Positions 46,575 to 57,842 of a stretch of 64,000 bases of DNA are shown in pieces (position 1 is the first letter of the stretch; each line of letters begins with the position of its first letter). The position numbers and the translations under genes were made by a program. Location: positions 22,214,001 to 22,278,000 of the forward strand of contig CANTUV010000024.1 in NCBI GenBank assembly GCA_947685225.1. The letters are read 5' to 3'. The notes beneath the pieces were generated by a model, which saw only the letters and a list, made by a program, of their open reading frames with translations, made no database searches and had not been told where the DNA came from. Source of the stretch: Garcia nutans (taxonomy: Eukaryota; Streptophyta; Magnoliopsida; Malpighiales; Euphorbiaceae).

Positions 46575-47180
46575 CTAGGTTGATTAAAAGAATTCTAAAA
46601 CCCTAATTTTATTTGTAAGAGTTATAAAACTCTAATTTTACAATTAACCTTAATTTAGTGATGTAACCATAGTTTTGATTATTGATTTATTGTTATGTGA
46701 CAAATGATGAGTTTGGATTTTATTTTATTGCTTATAATGAATGATTGATGGGTGTTTGTTTATTATTTGGATTGTATGGACAATGTAAAAGGCATATTTC
46801 TACTTCATGGGTGCCATGTTTTTTTTTCATTATTTTCTTTAATTTCAAGGATTTTGTGCTATTGTAAGGATATATTTCCACCAATTGGTAGGTATCCTAT
46901 TTTTATTCTATTTTTATTACAGACTTTTTGAATGGTTGTAAGGGCATGTTTTCATCTTGTATGGGTGCCCATTTTTATTAGCATGTTAAGACTTGTTTGA
47001 TTTATTTCAATAATATAATATAATAAATGTTTATTTTCTTTAAATTGAATGTAATATGGATAATATTTTAATAAGTTAAGAATTCAATAATATTTAGACC
47101 TGAAAAGGAGGTCGGTTCCAATGAACCATGCAATATGGGGGTGTTGGGTCATTTCTCACCTTCCTCAAAGTATTATATAC

Positions 47181-47326
47181 AAAGAAGGCATGTCCACAAC
47201 ATAATGAGTAAGTATAAATTATGGTAATGTATTTTGTTACCTTTATTTAATTTATTTTCTATTTTATAATAGACAAGAATGTGGAATATTTAAGGCCAAA
47301 TTTGTTGAATTATGTATGTCCCTAGC
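47181..47326. other. Unassigned flank left of the young Tekay
   Basis: Joined to 56366 after removing the Tekay and one CTAGC it gives a continuous AT-rich sequence. A frame fragment NVEYLRPNLLNYVCP is visible at about 47280-47325 but I cannot assign it. Confidence 0.35.
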
Positions 47327-49610
47327 TGTAACACCTCTATACCCTGTATACGTACTAAGCATGCTTAAATGATCGTAATATACGTATACTGAATATAGAA
47401 AATGCCACGGTTAAAAAAAAAGACACAACAAATATCTTTGTAAATAAGTGAAACCAATCTCAAACAAATAAAAGAAATCCAAAAGACACTATATATAAAA
47501 TGTTTAATAATTCACAGCGGAAGTTATTATAAATATGTTATAAATCAAAGTTTACAAAACATAGAATATATACATGATTGGCAGCTCTTCTCTGATCTTT
47601 AAGTCCCAAAAGAAAAATCCTCAATGTCTAGTCTCACTTGGTCTCGAGGAGCTCTTAGGTTCAACTCTGTCACCTGCGCGATCAAACACTATCGTGCTAA
47701 GCCATCGGCTTAGTAGTACAAAATATACCAACATTATACTTTAAGGCAAAGTAATGTTACACATCTAAATCATAAAGTTAACATCATAAGTGAAAAGCTA
47801 ACATCATACCTTTATATTTCATAAACCATACACATAGAAGCACATCACATTACCACATCATACTACATTCAATGTCATAACAATATTCATATTACATCTT
47901 CATAGTTCCATTGATTTTACCATTCAAGAATCACATTATATACAAAGACAAGCATGGGCCCAAAACACTCTAATATGCCATTCAATTTTCAGAGTTAATG
48001 CTTTGGTTTTGTTATCACATTTATCATTATCATAAACCCAACTAGGCTTCAAGGATTTAGGTTCAACCAAGCTTCAAGGGGAACAAAGCATGCTAAGTAT
48101 CAACCCAACTTGGCTTCAAGAACCAACCCAACCTAGCTTCAAGGGTTGTAACATCTCAATTAGGCTTCAAGGATCAAATCCAACCTAACTTCAAGAGAAT
48201 GTTACCAATAGGCATGCCACCAACAACAAAACTCTGAAAATGAATAACACATTAGACACACAATTTATTTATTATCTCATTCTCAATTCTCATCATCAAT
48301 TAGGCAAACATGCCTTATGTTCTTTCAATGGAATCATCATAGCCAAATCACAATGGCCTCATATCATTTCATATCTCCATTCATATTATACATATAGCCT
48401 CATTAATATAGCATTTCAAAGTACATTATTCATATACACATTACCATTCACAATGCATAATACATAGCCTTGTTCATATAGTATCATATGCATTATCAAA
48501 TGTAAGTTCAATCTCAACCATGTAAGAAGAGCAAGGAAAAATCACAGTGGCCAACACACTCAAGGGACACGGCCAAGCTTGTGGCCGTGTCTCTCAACCA
48601 AAAGCAACAAAAGCAAACATGGGCAAGGGACACGGCAGTGTCTTCTCCAAAATTTATCCAACACGGCCAAATTTCCAAAAACTTGGCCGTGTCTCTCAAA
48701 AATCCTTAGTTTGGCCGTGTCTCTTCCTTGGTTTGGCCGTGTCTCTCATGAATAAAACCTTAAACATAACCAAAACTCCTTTGATTGAATTAAGAACACC
48801 TTATACACAACATGACCTCATTCAAATGAATATAATCAATGTCATGAACACTTAATTTACATATTCATCACAATATATACACTAACAATACATCAACAAT
48901 ACATTTGATCACTTACCACTTCAAAACCCTAAAATCAAACATCACCCTTAACTTACCATCTTCAAACTAAAACCAACACCAATTCAACCTTTTAACTTAT
49001 AATCAATTTAACACTTATAAACACATCTTAAACACACTTATTCATAAAATCAACAATTTATAAATCACCTAAAACACCACTTCAAAATAACAAAGGAAAA
49101 CAAGAGAGTACTTACCTTAAATGAAGAAATTTCACAAATCTCCAACTTAATCCTTTGATTCTTCCTTCAATTTGATTCTAGCATTTAGAACACCTCTCTT
49201 GCTCTCTCTTTTCTTGGATAGCCGGCACACAAATGAGAAGAAAAGAAAAATAAACACAGGTCAACTTCTTTTCTTCTTTAAATCTCCACCAAGCAATTCT
49301 AGCCAAGCAATTACCTAAATGCCCTCATCCATTTAACTTAACCTTTGTCACTTATATGCCCATTAAAGAAATTTCACATATCACACATAAATATCCTCTT
49401 CCATTGACCATCCCTTTTGACTAATGTATATGTTATATATATAACCATATACCCAACATATACACTTTCTCTCTACACATTACTTTTTTTTTTAAACAAT
49501 ACATAAACATTCTCTTTTCAATTTCTTTTCTTATCAGCATGACATATACACAACATTCAAACAAACAACAATTATATCCAAACTTCTAGGGCACACATTG
49601 GGATATTACA
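47327..49610 (-). repeat. Tekay 3' LTR (full length)
   Basis: 2284 bp, TGTAACACCTC...GGATATTACA on the plus strand. Double hairpin at 47676-47713, cassette bounded by TTTTCAGAGTT (47986) and AACTCTGAAAA (48230), palindromes GACACGGCCA-agcttg-TGGCCGTGTC (48566-48591) and 48661-48692. A reversed splice donor 'cttacctta' lies at 49111 and a TATA-like 'tatataac' on the minus strand at about 49440. Confidence 0.93.
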
Positions 49611-49622
49611 ATTCTCCCCCTC
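49611..49622 (-). other. Tekay polypurine tract
   Basis: Minus strand AGAGGGGGAGAAT abuts the 3' LTR; plus-strand DNA primer. Confidence 0.85.
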
Positions 49623-49652
49623 TAAAAATAAATTTCATCCTCGAATTACCTG

Positions 49653-51386
49653 ATATCAAGTCTGAAATAGTTGAGGATATTGATCTCGCATTGTTTACTC
49701 ACTCTCCCAAGTTGCCTCTTCCTTTGCATGATTCTTCCATAGAACTTTCACAAAATGCACTTTCTTATATCTCAACTCTTTCACATCACGTGCCAAGATA
49801 GCAACTGGTCCTTCTTCAAATGTCAGATCTGGACTCACTTTGATAGATTCAATTGGTAACACATGAGATGGATCAGACCTGTATCTCCTCAACATAGAAA
49901 CGTGGAATACATTATGGATCCTTTCTAACTCAGGTGGCAAAGCAAGCCGATAAGCAACTGGTCCAACTCTTTCCAAAACTTCATACGGTCCAATGAAACG
50001 AGGACTCAATTTCCCTTTCTGACCAAACCTCAAGATCTTTTTCCAAGGAGACACCTTCAAAAATACCTTATCTCCAACATCAAATTCTATGTCTCTCCTC
50101 TTCAAATCCGAATAAGACTTCTGTCGGTCTGAAGTTGTTTTCAACCTATCTCGAATCATTTTCACTTTCTCTTTAGTTTCTTTAATCAAATCAGGACCAA
50201 TTATCTTACCTTCTCCAAGCTCATTCCAACATAGAGGTGTCCTACACCGTCTACCATACAATGCCTCAAATGGGGCCATACCGATGCTGGATTGATGACT
50301 GTTATTATAAGCAAATTCCACAAGTGGTAAGAATCCATCCCAACTTCTAGAGAAATCAATGACACAGCTTCTCAACATGTCCTCGATAATCTGTATCACT
50401 CTCTCTGACTGCCCATCTGTCTGTGGATGAAAAGCAGTGCTGAAGTGTAGTCGAGAACCCAAAGCACCATGTAAACTCTTCCAAAACCTTGAAGTAAACC
50501 GGGGATCTCGATCAGATACTATAGAAATTGGGACACCATGCAACTTCACAATCTCATGAATATATAGCTCAGCTAACCTCTCCAAAGAGTAATCCATCCG
50601 AACCGGAAGGAAATGAGCTGTTTTAGTCAACCTGTCAACAATCACCCAAATAGCATCATGCTTCCTTTGTGTCAATGGTAAACCAGATACAAAATCCATG
50701 GTTACTCTATCCCATTTCCACTTAGGTACTGATAACGGTTGAAGTAACCCTGTTGGAACTTGATGCTCAGCTTTTACGCTCTGACATGTGAGACATTTAG
50801 ACACAAAATCTGCAATGTCTCTCTTCAGACCAGACCACCAGTAAAGCTGCTTCAAATCATGATACATCTTTGTACTGCCCGGATGCATAGCAAATATTGA
50901 CTGATGTGCTTCTTCTAAAATGATCCTTCTCAAATTAGTATCATCAGGTACACACAATCTGTTCTTAAACCAAAGACTTCCATCGCTTCTCACAATGAAA
51001 TCTCGACTCTTTCCATTCTGACAATCTGAAACAATCTTCTGAATCTTATCATCAGCCAATTGAGCCTCTTTAATCTGATCCAACAATACTGGTTTCAATT
51101 GCAATTGTGCCAACAATGCACCATCATCACAAGATATAAAATTGGCATGCAACGCTCTCAACTCAACAAGTAACGAGAGCGAATAAACAGTTAAACCTGC
51201 TAAAGACTTCCGACTCAAGGCGTCAGCAACAACATTTGCCTTACCAGGATGATAATCAATCAAACAGTCGTAGTCTTTAATCAATTCCAACCATCTCCTC
51301 TGTCGAAGATTGAGCTCTCTTTGGACACCCAAATATTTTAAACTTTTATGATCAGTATAGATAAAACACTTCTCCCCATATAGATA
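49653..51386 (-). CDS. Tekay RNase H end, integrase and chromodomain-like tail
   Basis: Continues the pol frame after a TGA at 51387. It begins with the RNase H end (TDHKSLKYLG). Integrase follows: HHCC zinc-binding region (HPGSTKMYHDLKQLYWW, then CLTC), and the DDE core with VTMDFVSGLP, VSDRDPRFTSRFW and the glutamate in QTDGQSERVIQIIED. The C-terminus has the GPF-like segment LSPRFIGPYEVLERVGPVAY, NVFHVSMLRRY, and a chromodomain-like VKVLWKNHAKEEATWE, which marks the Tekay/Del clade and is thought to guide insertion into heterochromatin. A TAA at 49692 interrupts about a dozen codons before the natural TGA at about 49653. All catalytic residues I can identify are present. Confidence 0.9.
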
Positions 51387-53930
51387 ATGTCACCAAATCT
51401 TCAATGCAAACACAATGGCTGCCAACTCTAAATCATGGGTCGGATAATTGAGCTCATGCGGTTTCAACTGTCGAGAAGCATAAGCTATAACTTTACCTTC
51501 TTGCATCAGAACACAACCCAAACCATTATGTGAAGCATCACTGTAAATCACATATGGTTTATCTTCCACAGGTAAAGTAAGAACAGGCGCTTGAGTCAAC
51601 ATTTCTCTTAACTGATCGAAGCTAGCCTGACACTGATCTGTCCACACAAATCTAACTCCCTTCCGAAGTAATCTGGTAAGTGGAGTAACTATCAAAGAAA
51701 ATCCTTTCACAAACCGTCGGTAATAGCCTGCCAAACCCAGAAAACTTCTAACTTCAGTCACAGACTTTGGTGGACTCCAATTCAAAATAGCTTCAACTTT
51801 ACTCGGATCAACTCTAATACCCTCTGCTGAAACTATATGACTGAGAAAAGTAACTTGGTCAAGCCAAAACTCACACTTCGACAGTTTAGCAAACAATTGC
51901 TTCTCTCTCAAAATCTGCAGCACAATCCGCAGATGCTTATCATGCTCCTCCTCATTACGCGAATACACCAGAATATCATCAATAAAGACCACTACAAACT
52001 GATCCAGATAGGGCCTAAACACCCTATTCATCAAGTCCATAAAAACTGCAGGTGCATTTGTCAAACCAAAAGGCATAACTAGAAACTCATAATGCCCATA
52101 CCTGGTCCGAAAAGCAGTCTTAGGAACATCTTCAACTCTAACCCTCAACTGATGGTAACCTGATCTCAAATCAATTTTGGAAAACACTGCTGCACCTTTC
52201 AATTGATCAAAGAGATCATCAATTCTAGGCAAAGGATATTTATTTTTAATAGTCACCTTGTTCAATTGCCTATAATCGATACACAATCTCATAGTACCAT
52301 CCTTCTTCTTCACAAATAAGACAGGAGCTCCCCACGGTGAAACACTAGGGCAAACAAACCCTTTATCCAGCAACTCCTGTAACTGCACCTTCAGTTCTCT
52401 CAGTTCAGCAGGTGCCATTCTATAAGGAGTAATAGAGATAGGAGTGGTACCAGGCAATAATTCAATACCAAACTCCACCTCTCTCTCAGGAGGCAACCCT
52501 GGCAACTCCTCTGGAAACACATCTGGAAACTCTGCAACTATGGGTATACTATCAAGTTGGGAACCCTTTACTCTCGTATCTACAACATAAGCAAGGTAAG
52601 CATCACACCCTTTTCTAATCAATCTTCTAGCTGCAACAGCTAAAACAAACAAAGATGCTAGTTGTCCCTGCTCACTAGATACTATCACCTCTCTATCATC
52701 ACTAGTTCTCAAGTTAACAACTTTCTTTTGGCAGTCAACCACAGCTCCATGTCTAGATAACCAGTCCATGCCTAGGATCACATCATATTCCTTAAAAGGC
52801 ATCTCAATCAAATCTCCAAGAAACTCCTCACCTAGAACCACTACTGCACTATCTCGGTGCACTTTTCTAACAATCACACTATGCCCTAACGGATTTGTCA
52901 CCAATACATCAAATCCTAGGGATTCAGCATGCACATCAGACACAGGCAAAACAGATGCACTAATATATGAATGCATGGATCCGGGATCAATCAAAGCAAG
53001 TACTGAAATACCAAATAAAGAAAAAGTACCAGCTATGACTGCCGAAGCATCTGGTTGCCTCTGCATCACATAAATCCTCTGAGAAGATCCAGCCTCCTCT
53101 GGTCTACTCTCCCTGGATGTAGAACCTCCTCTAGAACTGAACCCAGATCTGCCTCCTCTGCCGAAACCTCTGCCTCCTCTACCTCCCCTCACACTAGGTC
53201 GAGAAGCTGCAGTATCCACTGACATCCGCTCCTGTCTCTCAGGACAATCTCTCACAAAATGATCGGGAGATCCACATCTGAAACATACCCCTGCTACACC
53301 AGTCTTCCAACAAGTACCACCATGTGGCCTACCACAATGAATGCATATGGGTAAGGTGGATCTCTGAGTCACTGGGGTCGGAGCACTCGCCACTGAAACT
53401 GTAGGTCTAGATCTCTGCCTCTGAAACTGTACTGACCTACCCGTTGGCCTCTGACTCCTACTAACCCGAGGAACAAAACTTCCTTTACCTCTTTTCACAG
53501 ACGAAGACCCTGCCTCAAACTGGGGCCTTCTAACCTTGATCTCTTCCTCTGAAGCAGCTGCAATAACCTGAGCTCTCTCCACACTCCTAGCTGCTGCAAC
53601 CAGCTGGGAAAAATCATGATATCTAGATCCAGCCACCAAACACATGATAGAGGACCTCAATCCCTCCTCAAATCTCTGGAATCTATCAATCTCATCAGAT
53701 ATAATACCCCCAGCATACTGGCTCAACCGGATAAACTCTAACTCATATTTCGTCACAGTCCGGTGATCTTGCTTCAAGCTTAGAAACTCCATTTTCTTCA
53801 CATCTTTGTACTCCCTAGGAGTATACTTCAATTCAAACTCTCTTAGAAAATTAGCATAGGACAATGTTGGTGGATCATCCATAGCATGGGGCACTGTCTT
53901 CCAACAGTCATATGTGTCCTTTTGCAACAA
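51387..53930 (-). CDS. Tekay gag-pol: gag, protease, reverse transcriptase, RNase H
   Basis: 846-codon frame. In order: Retrotrans_gag core (about residues 1-115: FELKYTPREYKDVKKMEFLS), a basic linker, CCHC knuckle CFRCGSPDHFVRDC (about 216), a serine/glycine/arginine-rich stretch, aspartic protease ALIDPGSMHSYIS (about 310; usually DPGSTHSY), reverse transcriptase with LFVKKKDGTMRLCIDYRQLN and the catalytic FIDDILVYS (about 660), and RNase H YVIYSDASHNGLG. It ends at a TGA (51387-51389) where the family has CGA (Arg), so one substitution splits pol. The preceding TGA at 53931 separates it from the gag N-terminus; both belong to one frame. Confidence 0.92.
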
Positions 53931-53933
53931 TGA

Positions 53934-54311
53934 TCATGCATAATCAAACTTTTCCTCTTGAGTGGCTTGCAACTGAACAAATATTCTCTGTACTTTATCT
54001 AGCCACTGGTCAGCTACAGCTGGATCAATAGTACCCAAGAAGTCTTCTGCTCCATATTTCCTTAATTTATCATACTGTCTCACTGATACCAAAGGCTGTG
54101 GGGGTGGCGGTGGTGGTTGTACTGGTGCTTGCCTCAACAAATCAATCACATGCCTAAACCAACCTGGCGGAACCTCCTCACCAGCTGGTCTCCCCGACAC
54201 AGAAGCAGGTACCTCTCCAGCACTATCCACTCTATCTCCCTCTCTAATCTCATCAGGAGCTATACTCTCAGCACTACCCTCGACTGACTGATGTGAGTGA
54301 GAATCCATCAC
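53934..54311 (-). CDS. Tekay gag N-terminus
   Basis: 125 codons from MMDSHSHQSVEGS, the first ATG after the primer site; a proline-rich segment is followed by the start of the gag core (VADQWLDKVQRIFVQLQATQ, EEKFDYA). It stops at TGA 53931-53933, and the next frame continues with SLLQKDTYDCW in register, so this is a premature stop within one gag. Confidence 0.88.
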   Translation of the reverse strand: MMDSHSHQSVEGSAESIAPDEIREGDRVDSAGEVPASVSGRPAGEEVPPGWFRHVIDLLRQAPVQPPPPPPQPLVSVRQYDKLRKYGAEDFLGTIDPAVADQWLDKVQRIFVQLQATQEEKFDYA

Positions 54312-54461
54312 AACCTATATCTGCAAACACAACAGAATACCCCTCATTAAAGATCAGGGACTACCAATGCCAAACATGTATATTATTAAAAAAAATCCAC
54401 TTTTTAAAATCAAAACACTCTTTTTCTTACACTTGACCTAGGTTGAGAATCTCAAACCTAG

Positions 54462-54473
54462 GCTCTGATACCA
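54462..54473 (-). other. Tekay primer-binding site (tRNA-iMet)
   Basis: Minus strand TGGTATCAGAGC, a few bases from the 5' LTR; the standard initiator-tRNA primer of chromoviruses. Confidence 0.93.
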
Positions 54474-54480
54474 AAATAAT

Positions 54481-56360
54481 TGTAACACCTCTATACCCTG
54501 TATACGTACTAAGCATGCTTAAACGATCATAATATACGTATACTGAATATAGAAAATGCCACGGTTAAAAAAAAGACACAACAAATATCTTTGTAAATAA
54601 GTGAAACCAATCTCAAACAAATAAAAGAAATCCAAAAGACACTATATATAAAATGTTTAATAATTCACAGCGGAAGTTATTACAAATATGTTATAAATCA
54701 AAGTTTACAAAACATAGAATATATACATGATTGGCAGCTCTTCTCTGATCTTTAAGTCCCAAAAGAAAAATCCTCAATGTCTAGTCTCACTTGGTCTCGA
54801 GGAGCTCTTAGGTTCAACTCTGTCACCTGCGCGATCAAACACTATCGCGCTAAGCCATCGGCTTAGTAGTACAAAATATACCAACATTATACTTTAAGGC
54901 AAAGTAATGTTACACATCTAAATCATAAAGTTAACATCATAAGTGAAAAGCTAACATCATACCTTTATATTTCATAAACCATACACATAGAAGCACATCA
55001 CATTACCACATCATACTACATTCAATGTCATAACAATATTCATATTACATCTTCATAGTTCCATTGATTTTACCATTCAAGAATCACATTATATACAAAG
55101 ACAAGCATGGGCCCAAAACACTCTAATATGCCATTCAATTTTCAGAGTTAATGCTTTGGTTTTGTTATCACATTTATCATTATCATAAACCCAACTAGGC
55201 TTCAAGGATTTAGGTTCAACCAAGCTTCAAGGGGAACAAAGCATGCTAAGTATCAACCCAACTTGGCTTCAAGAACCAACCCAACCTAGCTTCAAGGGTT
55301 GTAACATCTCAATTAGGCTTCAAGGATCAAATCCAACCTAACTTCAAGAGAATGTTACCAATAGGCATGCCACCAACAACAAAACTCTGAAAATGAATAA
55401 CACATTAGACACACAATTTATTTATTATCTCATTCTCAATTCTCATCATCAATTAGGCAAACATGCCTTATGTTCTTTCAATGGAATCATCATAGCCAAA
55501 TCACAATGGCCTCATATCATTTCATATCTCCATTCATATTATACATATAGCCTCATTAATATAGCATTTCAAAGTACATTATTCATACAAACATTACCAT
55601 TCACAATGCATAATACATAGCCTTGTTCATATAGTATCATATGCATTATCAAATGTAAGTTCAATCTCAACCATGTAAGAAGAGCAAGGAAAAATCACAG
55701 TGGCCAACACACTCAAGGGACACGGCCAAGCTTGTGGCCGTGTCTCTCAACCAAAAGCAACAAAAGCAAACATGGGCAAGGGACACGGCAGTGTCTTCTC
55801 CAAAATTTATCCAACACGGCCAAATTTCCAAAAACTTGGCCGTGTCTCTCAAAAATCCTTAGTTTGGCCGTGTCTCTTCCTTGGTTTGGCCGTGTCTCTC
55901 ATGAATAAAACCTTAAACATAACCAAAACTCCTTTGATTGAATTAAGAACACCTTATACACAACATGACCTCATTCAAATGAATATAATCAATGTCATGA
56001 ACACTTAATTTACATATTCATCACAATATATACACTAACAATACATCAACAATACATTTGATCACTTACCACTTCAAAACCCTAAAATCAAACATCACCC
56101 TTAACTTACCATCTTCAAACTAAAACCAACACCAATTCAACCTTTTAACTTATAATCAATTTAACACTTATAAACACATCTTAAACACACTTATTCATAA
56201 AACACACTTATACATTTGATCTCTACACATTACTTTTTTTTTAAAACAATACATAAACATTCTCTTTTCAATTTCTTTTCTTATCAACATGACATATACA
56301 CAACATTCAAACAAACAACAATTATGTCCAAACTTCTAGGGTACACATTGGGATATTACA
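54481..56360 (-). repeat. Tekay 5' LTR with internal deletion
   Basis: 1880 bp. Relative to the 3' LTR it lacks about 49050-49470, replaced near 56202-56220 by about 20 bp that look copied from the adjacent 'aacacacttattcat'. The missing part covers the splice-donor-like site and the TATA-like sequences of U3. The double hairpin (54827-54864), cassette (55139-55393) and palindromes (55719-55744, 55814-55845) remain. Confidence 0.93.
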
Positions 56361-56365
56361 CTAGC

Positions 56366-56832
56366 ATTCAGTATATGGGATTGCAAACAAGATCATATGA
56401 ACCAACTCAGATATACCACAGCTTGATGTTTATGGCTTTATGGGAAAAATAAGAAAAATGGTGATTATCATTCCGATGATGAAACATTATTTGAACAATA
56501 TACATATGTATAAATAATTATTTAATTTGCTAGTGTTTAGGTATTTGTTTAAGGTTAATGGTTGACGATTTATAATTACCTTTAGTTAATCTATTTTCCA
56601 GCATCTTCTAAATACAGGTTATTATGGACCAACTAATGAATAACACAATAAAAACTAACTACACCTAAATACAATTAACAATCCATTAATCTGTCTGAAC
56701 TCAACATCATCACCAAAGTATAACAAAACTCAAAATTAAATTTAAAATATTGAAGAACATAATAAATACTAACTATCACTAATTGTACCTAAATGCAGTT
56801 AATAATCCATTAATTAGTTTGAACTCAATATT
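56366..56832. other. Unassigned flank right of the young Tekay
   Basis: AT-rich. An imperfect direct repeat of about 60 bp ('aactaactacacctaaatac...ccattaat') occurs at 56648-56706 and 56764-56830. No coding sequence recognised. Confidence 0.4.
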
Positions 56833-57842
56833 TGTAACACCCTTATATCCTATACACGTGTATTACACACACCCAGTTTATGTAAAATATGCATATACTG
56901 TACAAAAATATCACGACTCGGTTTAATAAAAATTTTCATATTTCTGATTTAAAATTTCAAACACCTTAAAATGTATAATTAAATAGTAAATAAAATGTTC
57001 TTTATTAATTATAGAAACCAAAATAAATATTTCATATAAAAATCACTGGGAAAAATTCGCCAGAGTTTTATCTATAATTTGAGCATCCTAAAAATTCAAC
57101 AATTTCCACAACCTGCATAAAAACACTCCCAATAAAATAATTTACACATTTCCACCTCAACTTCTCAAATCCTCCATATTTCTCAAAACATTTACATCTA
57201 TATACATATATACACCAAAGCACATATACATAACCCACATTATACAATTATTCAAAATATTCTTTATACTTTACAATATATATACTCCAAAAATATAATA
57301 TAATATACATAATATCAAAATATACTATATTATAAAATTTATACATGCTGGCAAAGTGGCTTTGATCTTGATGTATCCAAAATAAGCTCAACGAGCAGTC
57401 TCTAATCTAGACCTGACCTAGTCTAGAAGAACTGTCCAGTTCAACCGGATCTCCCCCGTCACCTGCGCGATGAAATGCAATCACGCTAAGCTAAAAGCTT
57501 AGTAATAAAAACTTTAAAATAATGCCAATGCAAAAATGCTCTTATGCCATATCACTACATGGCATCTAAGCACACTTTTAAATATATTCTTTGATCATTT
57601 AATAATTCATACAAACGCATACACAAGCATTAGCCTAAATAACTAATACATTATTCAAATTCCAGAGTTACTGTTCTTGGCCCATAATGACACCAAGTGT
57701 CTAGCCCGAAGGCAAATCAAGTAATGCTTAAAAGCTAGCCCTGAAGGCAAATAATATCACAGTGACGCTAAGCGTCTAGCCCCGAAGGTAAATAATGAGA
57801 ATAACCTCATAGGCATGCCGCCAAATACAGACTCTGAAAATT
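56833..57842 (-). mobile_element. Truncated Tekay-type LTR
   Basis: On the plus strand it starts TGTAACACCCTTATATCC. It contains the double hairpin (57460-57506: reversed CTAAGCTaaaAGCTTAG and CGCGCAGGTG) and a cassette with TGACACCAAGTGTC and 'agcccgaaggcaaat' units (57688-57800). It stops at about 57842, just after ACTCTGAAAA, where Tat LTR sequence begins. The U3 half is missing. Confidence 0.82.

Larger units (their letters stand above)
39247..47180 (+). repeat. Tat-2 3' LTR, interrupted and 3'-truncated
   Basis: Starts TGTAGACCCTTAATTTTGGC. Own sequence: 39247-40291, 43179-43502 and 46575-47180. Palindromes at 39530-39745, including 39686-39723 with 17-bp perfect arms around a 4-base loop. 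TATAAATA at 39860. Stem-loops at 46791-46815, 46868-46897 and 46942-46970. The terminal block begins at about 47098 and stops near 47180, before the CGCTCACA end. Whether 17576 is its partner LTR is plausible but the two are strongly diverged. Confidence 0.72.
47327..56360 (-). mobile_element. Young, nearly complete Tekay chromovirus retrotransposon
   Basis: Both LTRs, perfect target duplication CTAGC (47322-47326 and 56361-56365), tRNA-iMet primer site, polypurine tract and co-linear gag, protease, reverse transcriptase, RNase H and integrase on the minus strand. Outside one deletion the LTRs differ at only a handful of positions by eye, so insertion was recent. Expression as read would be blocked by premature stops and by loss of part of the 5' LTR. 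Confidence 0.95.

Noticed and set aside
47281..47326. Possible host exon (NVEYLRPNLLNYVCP) continuing at 56366
   Set aside because: Only a short run before a stop, no recognised family; left as unassigned flank.
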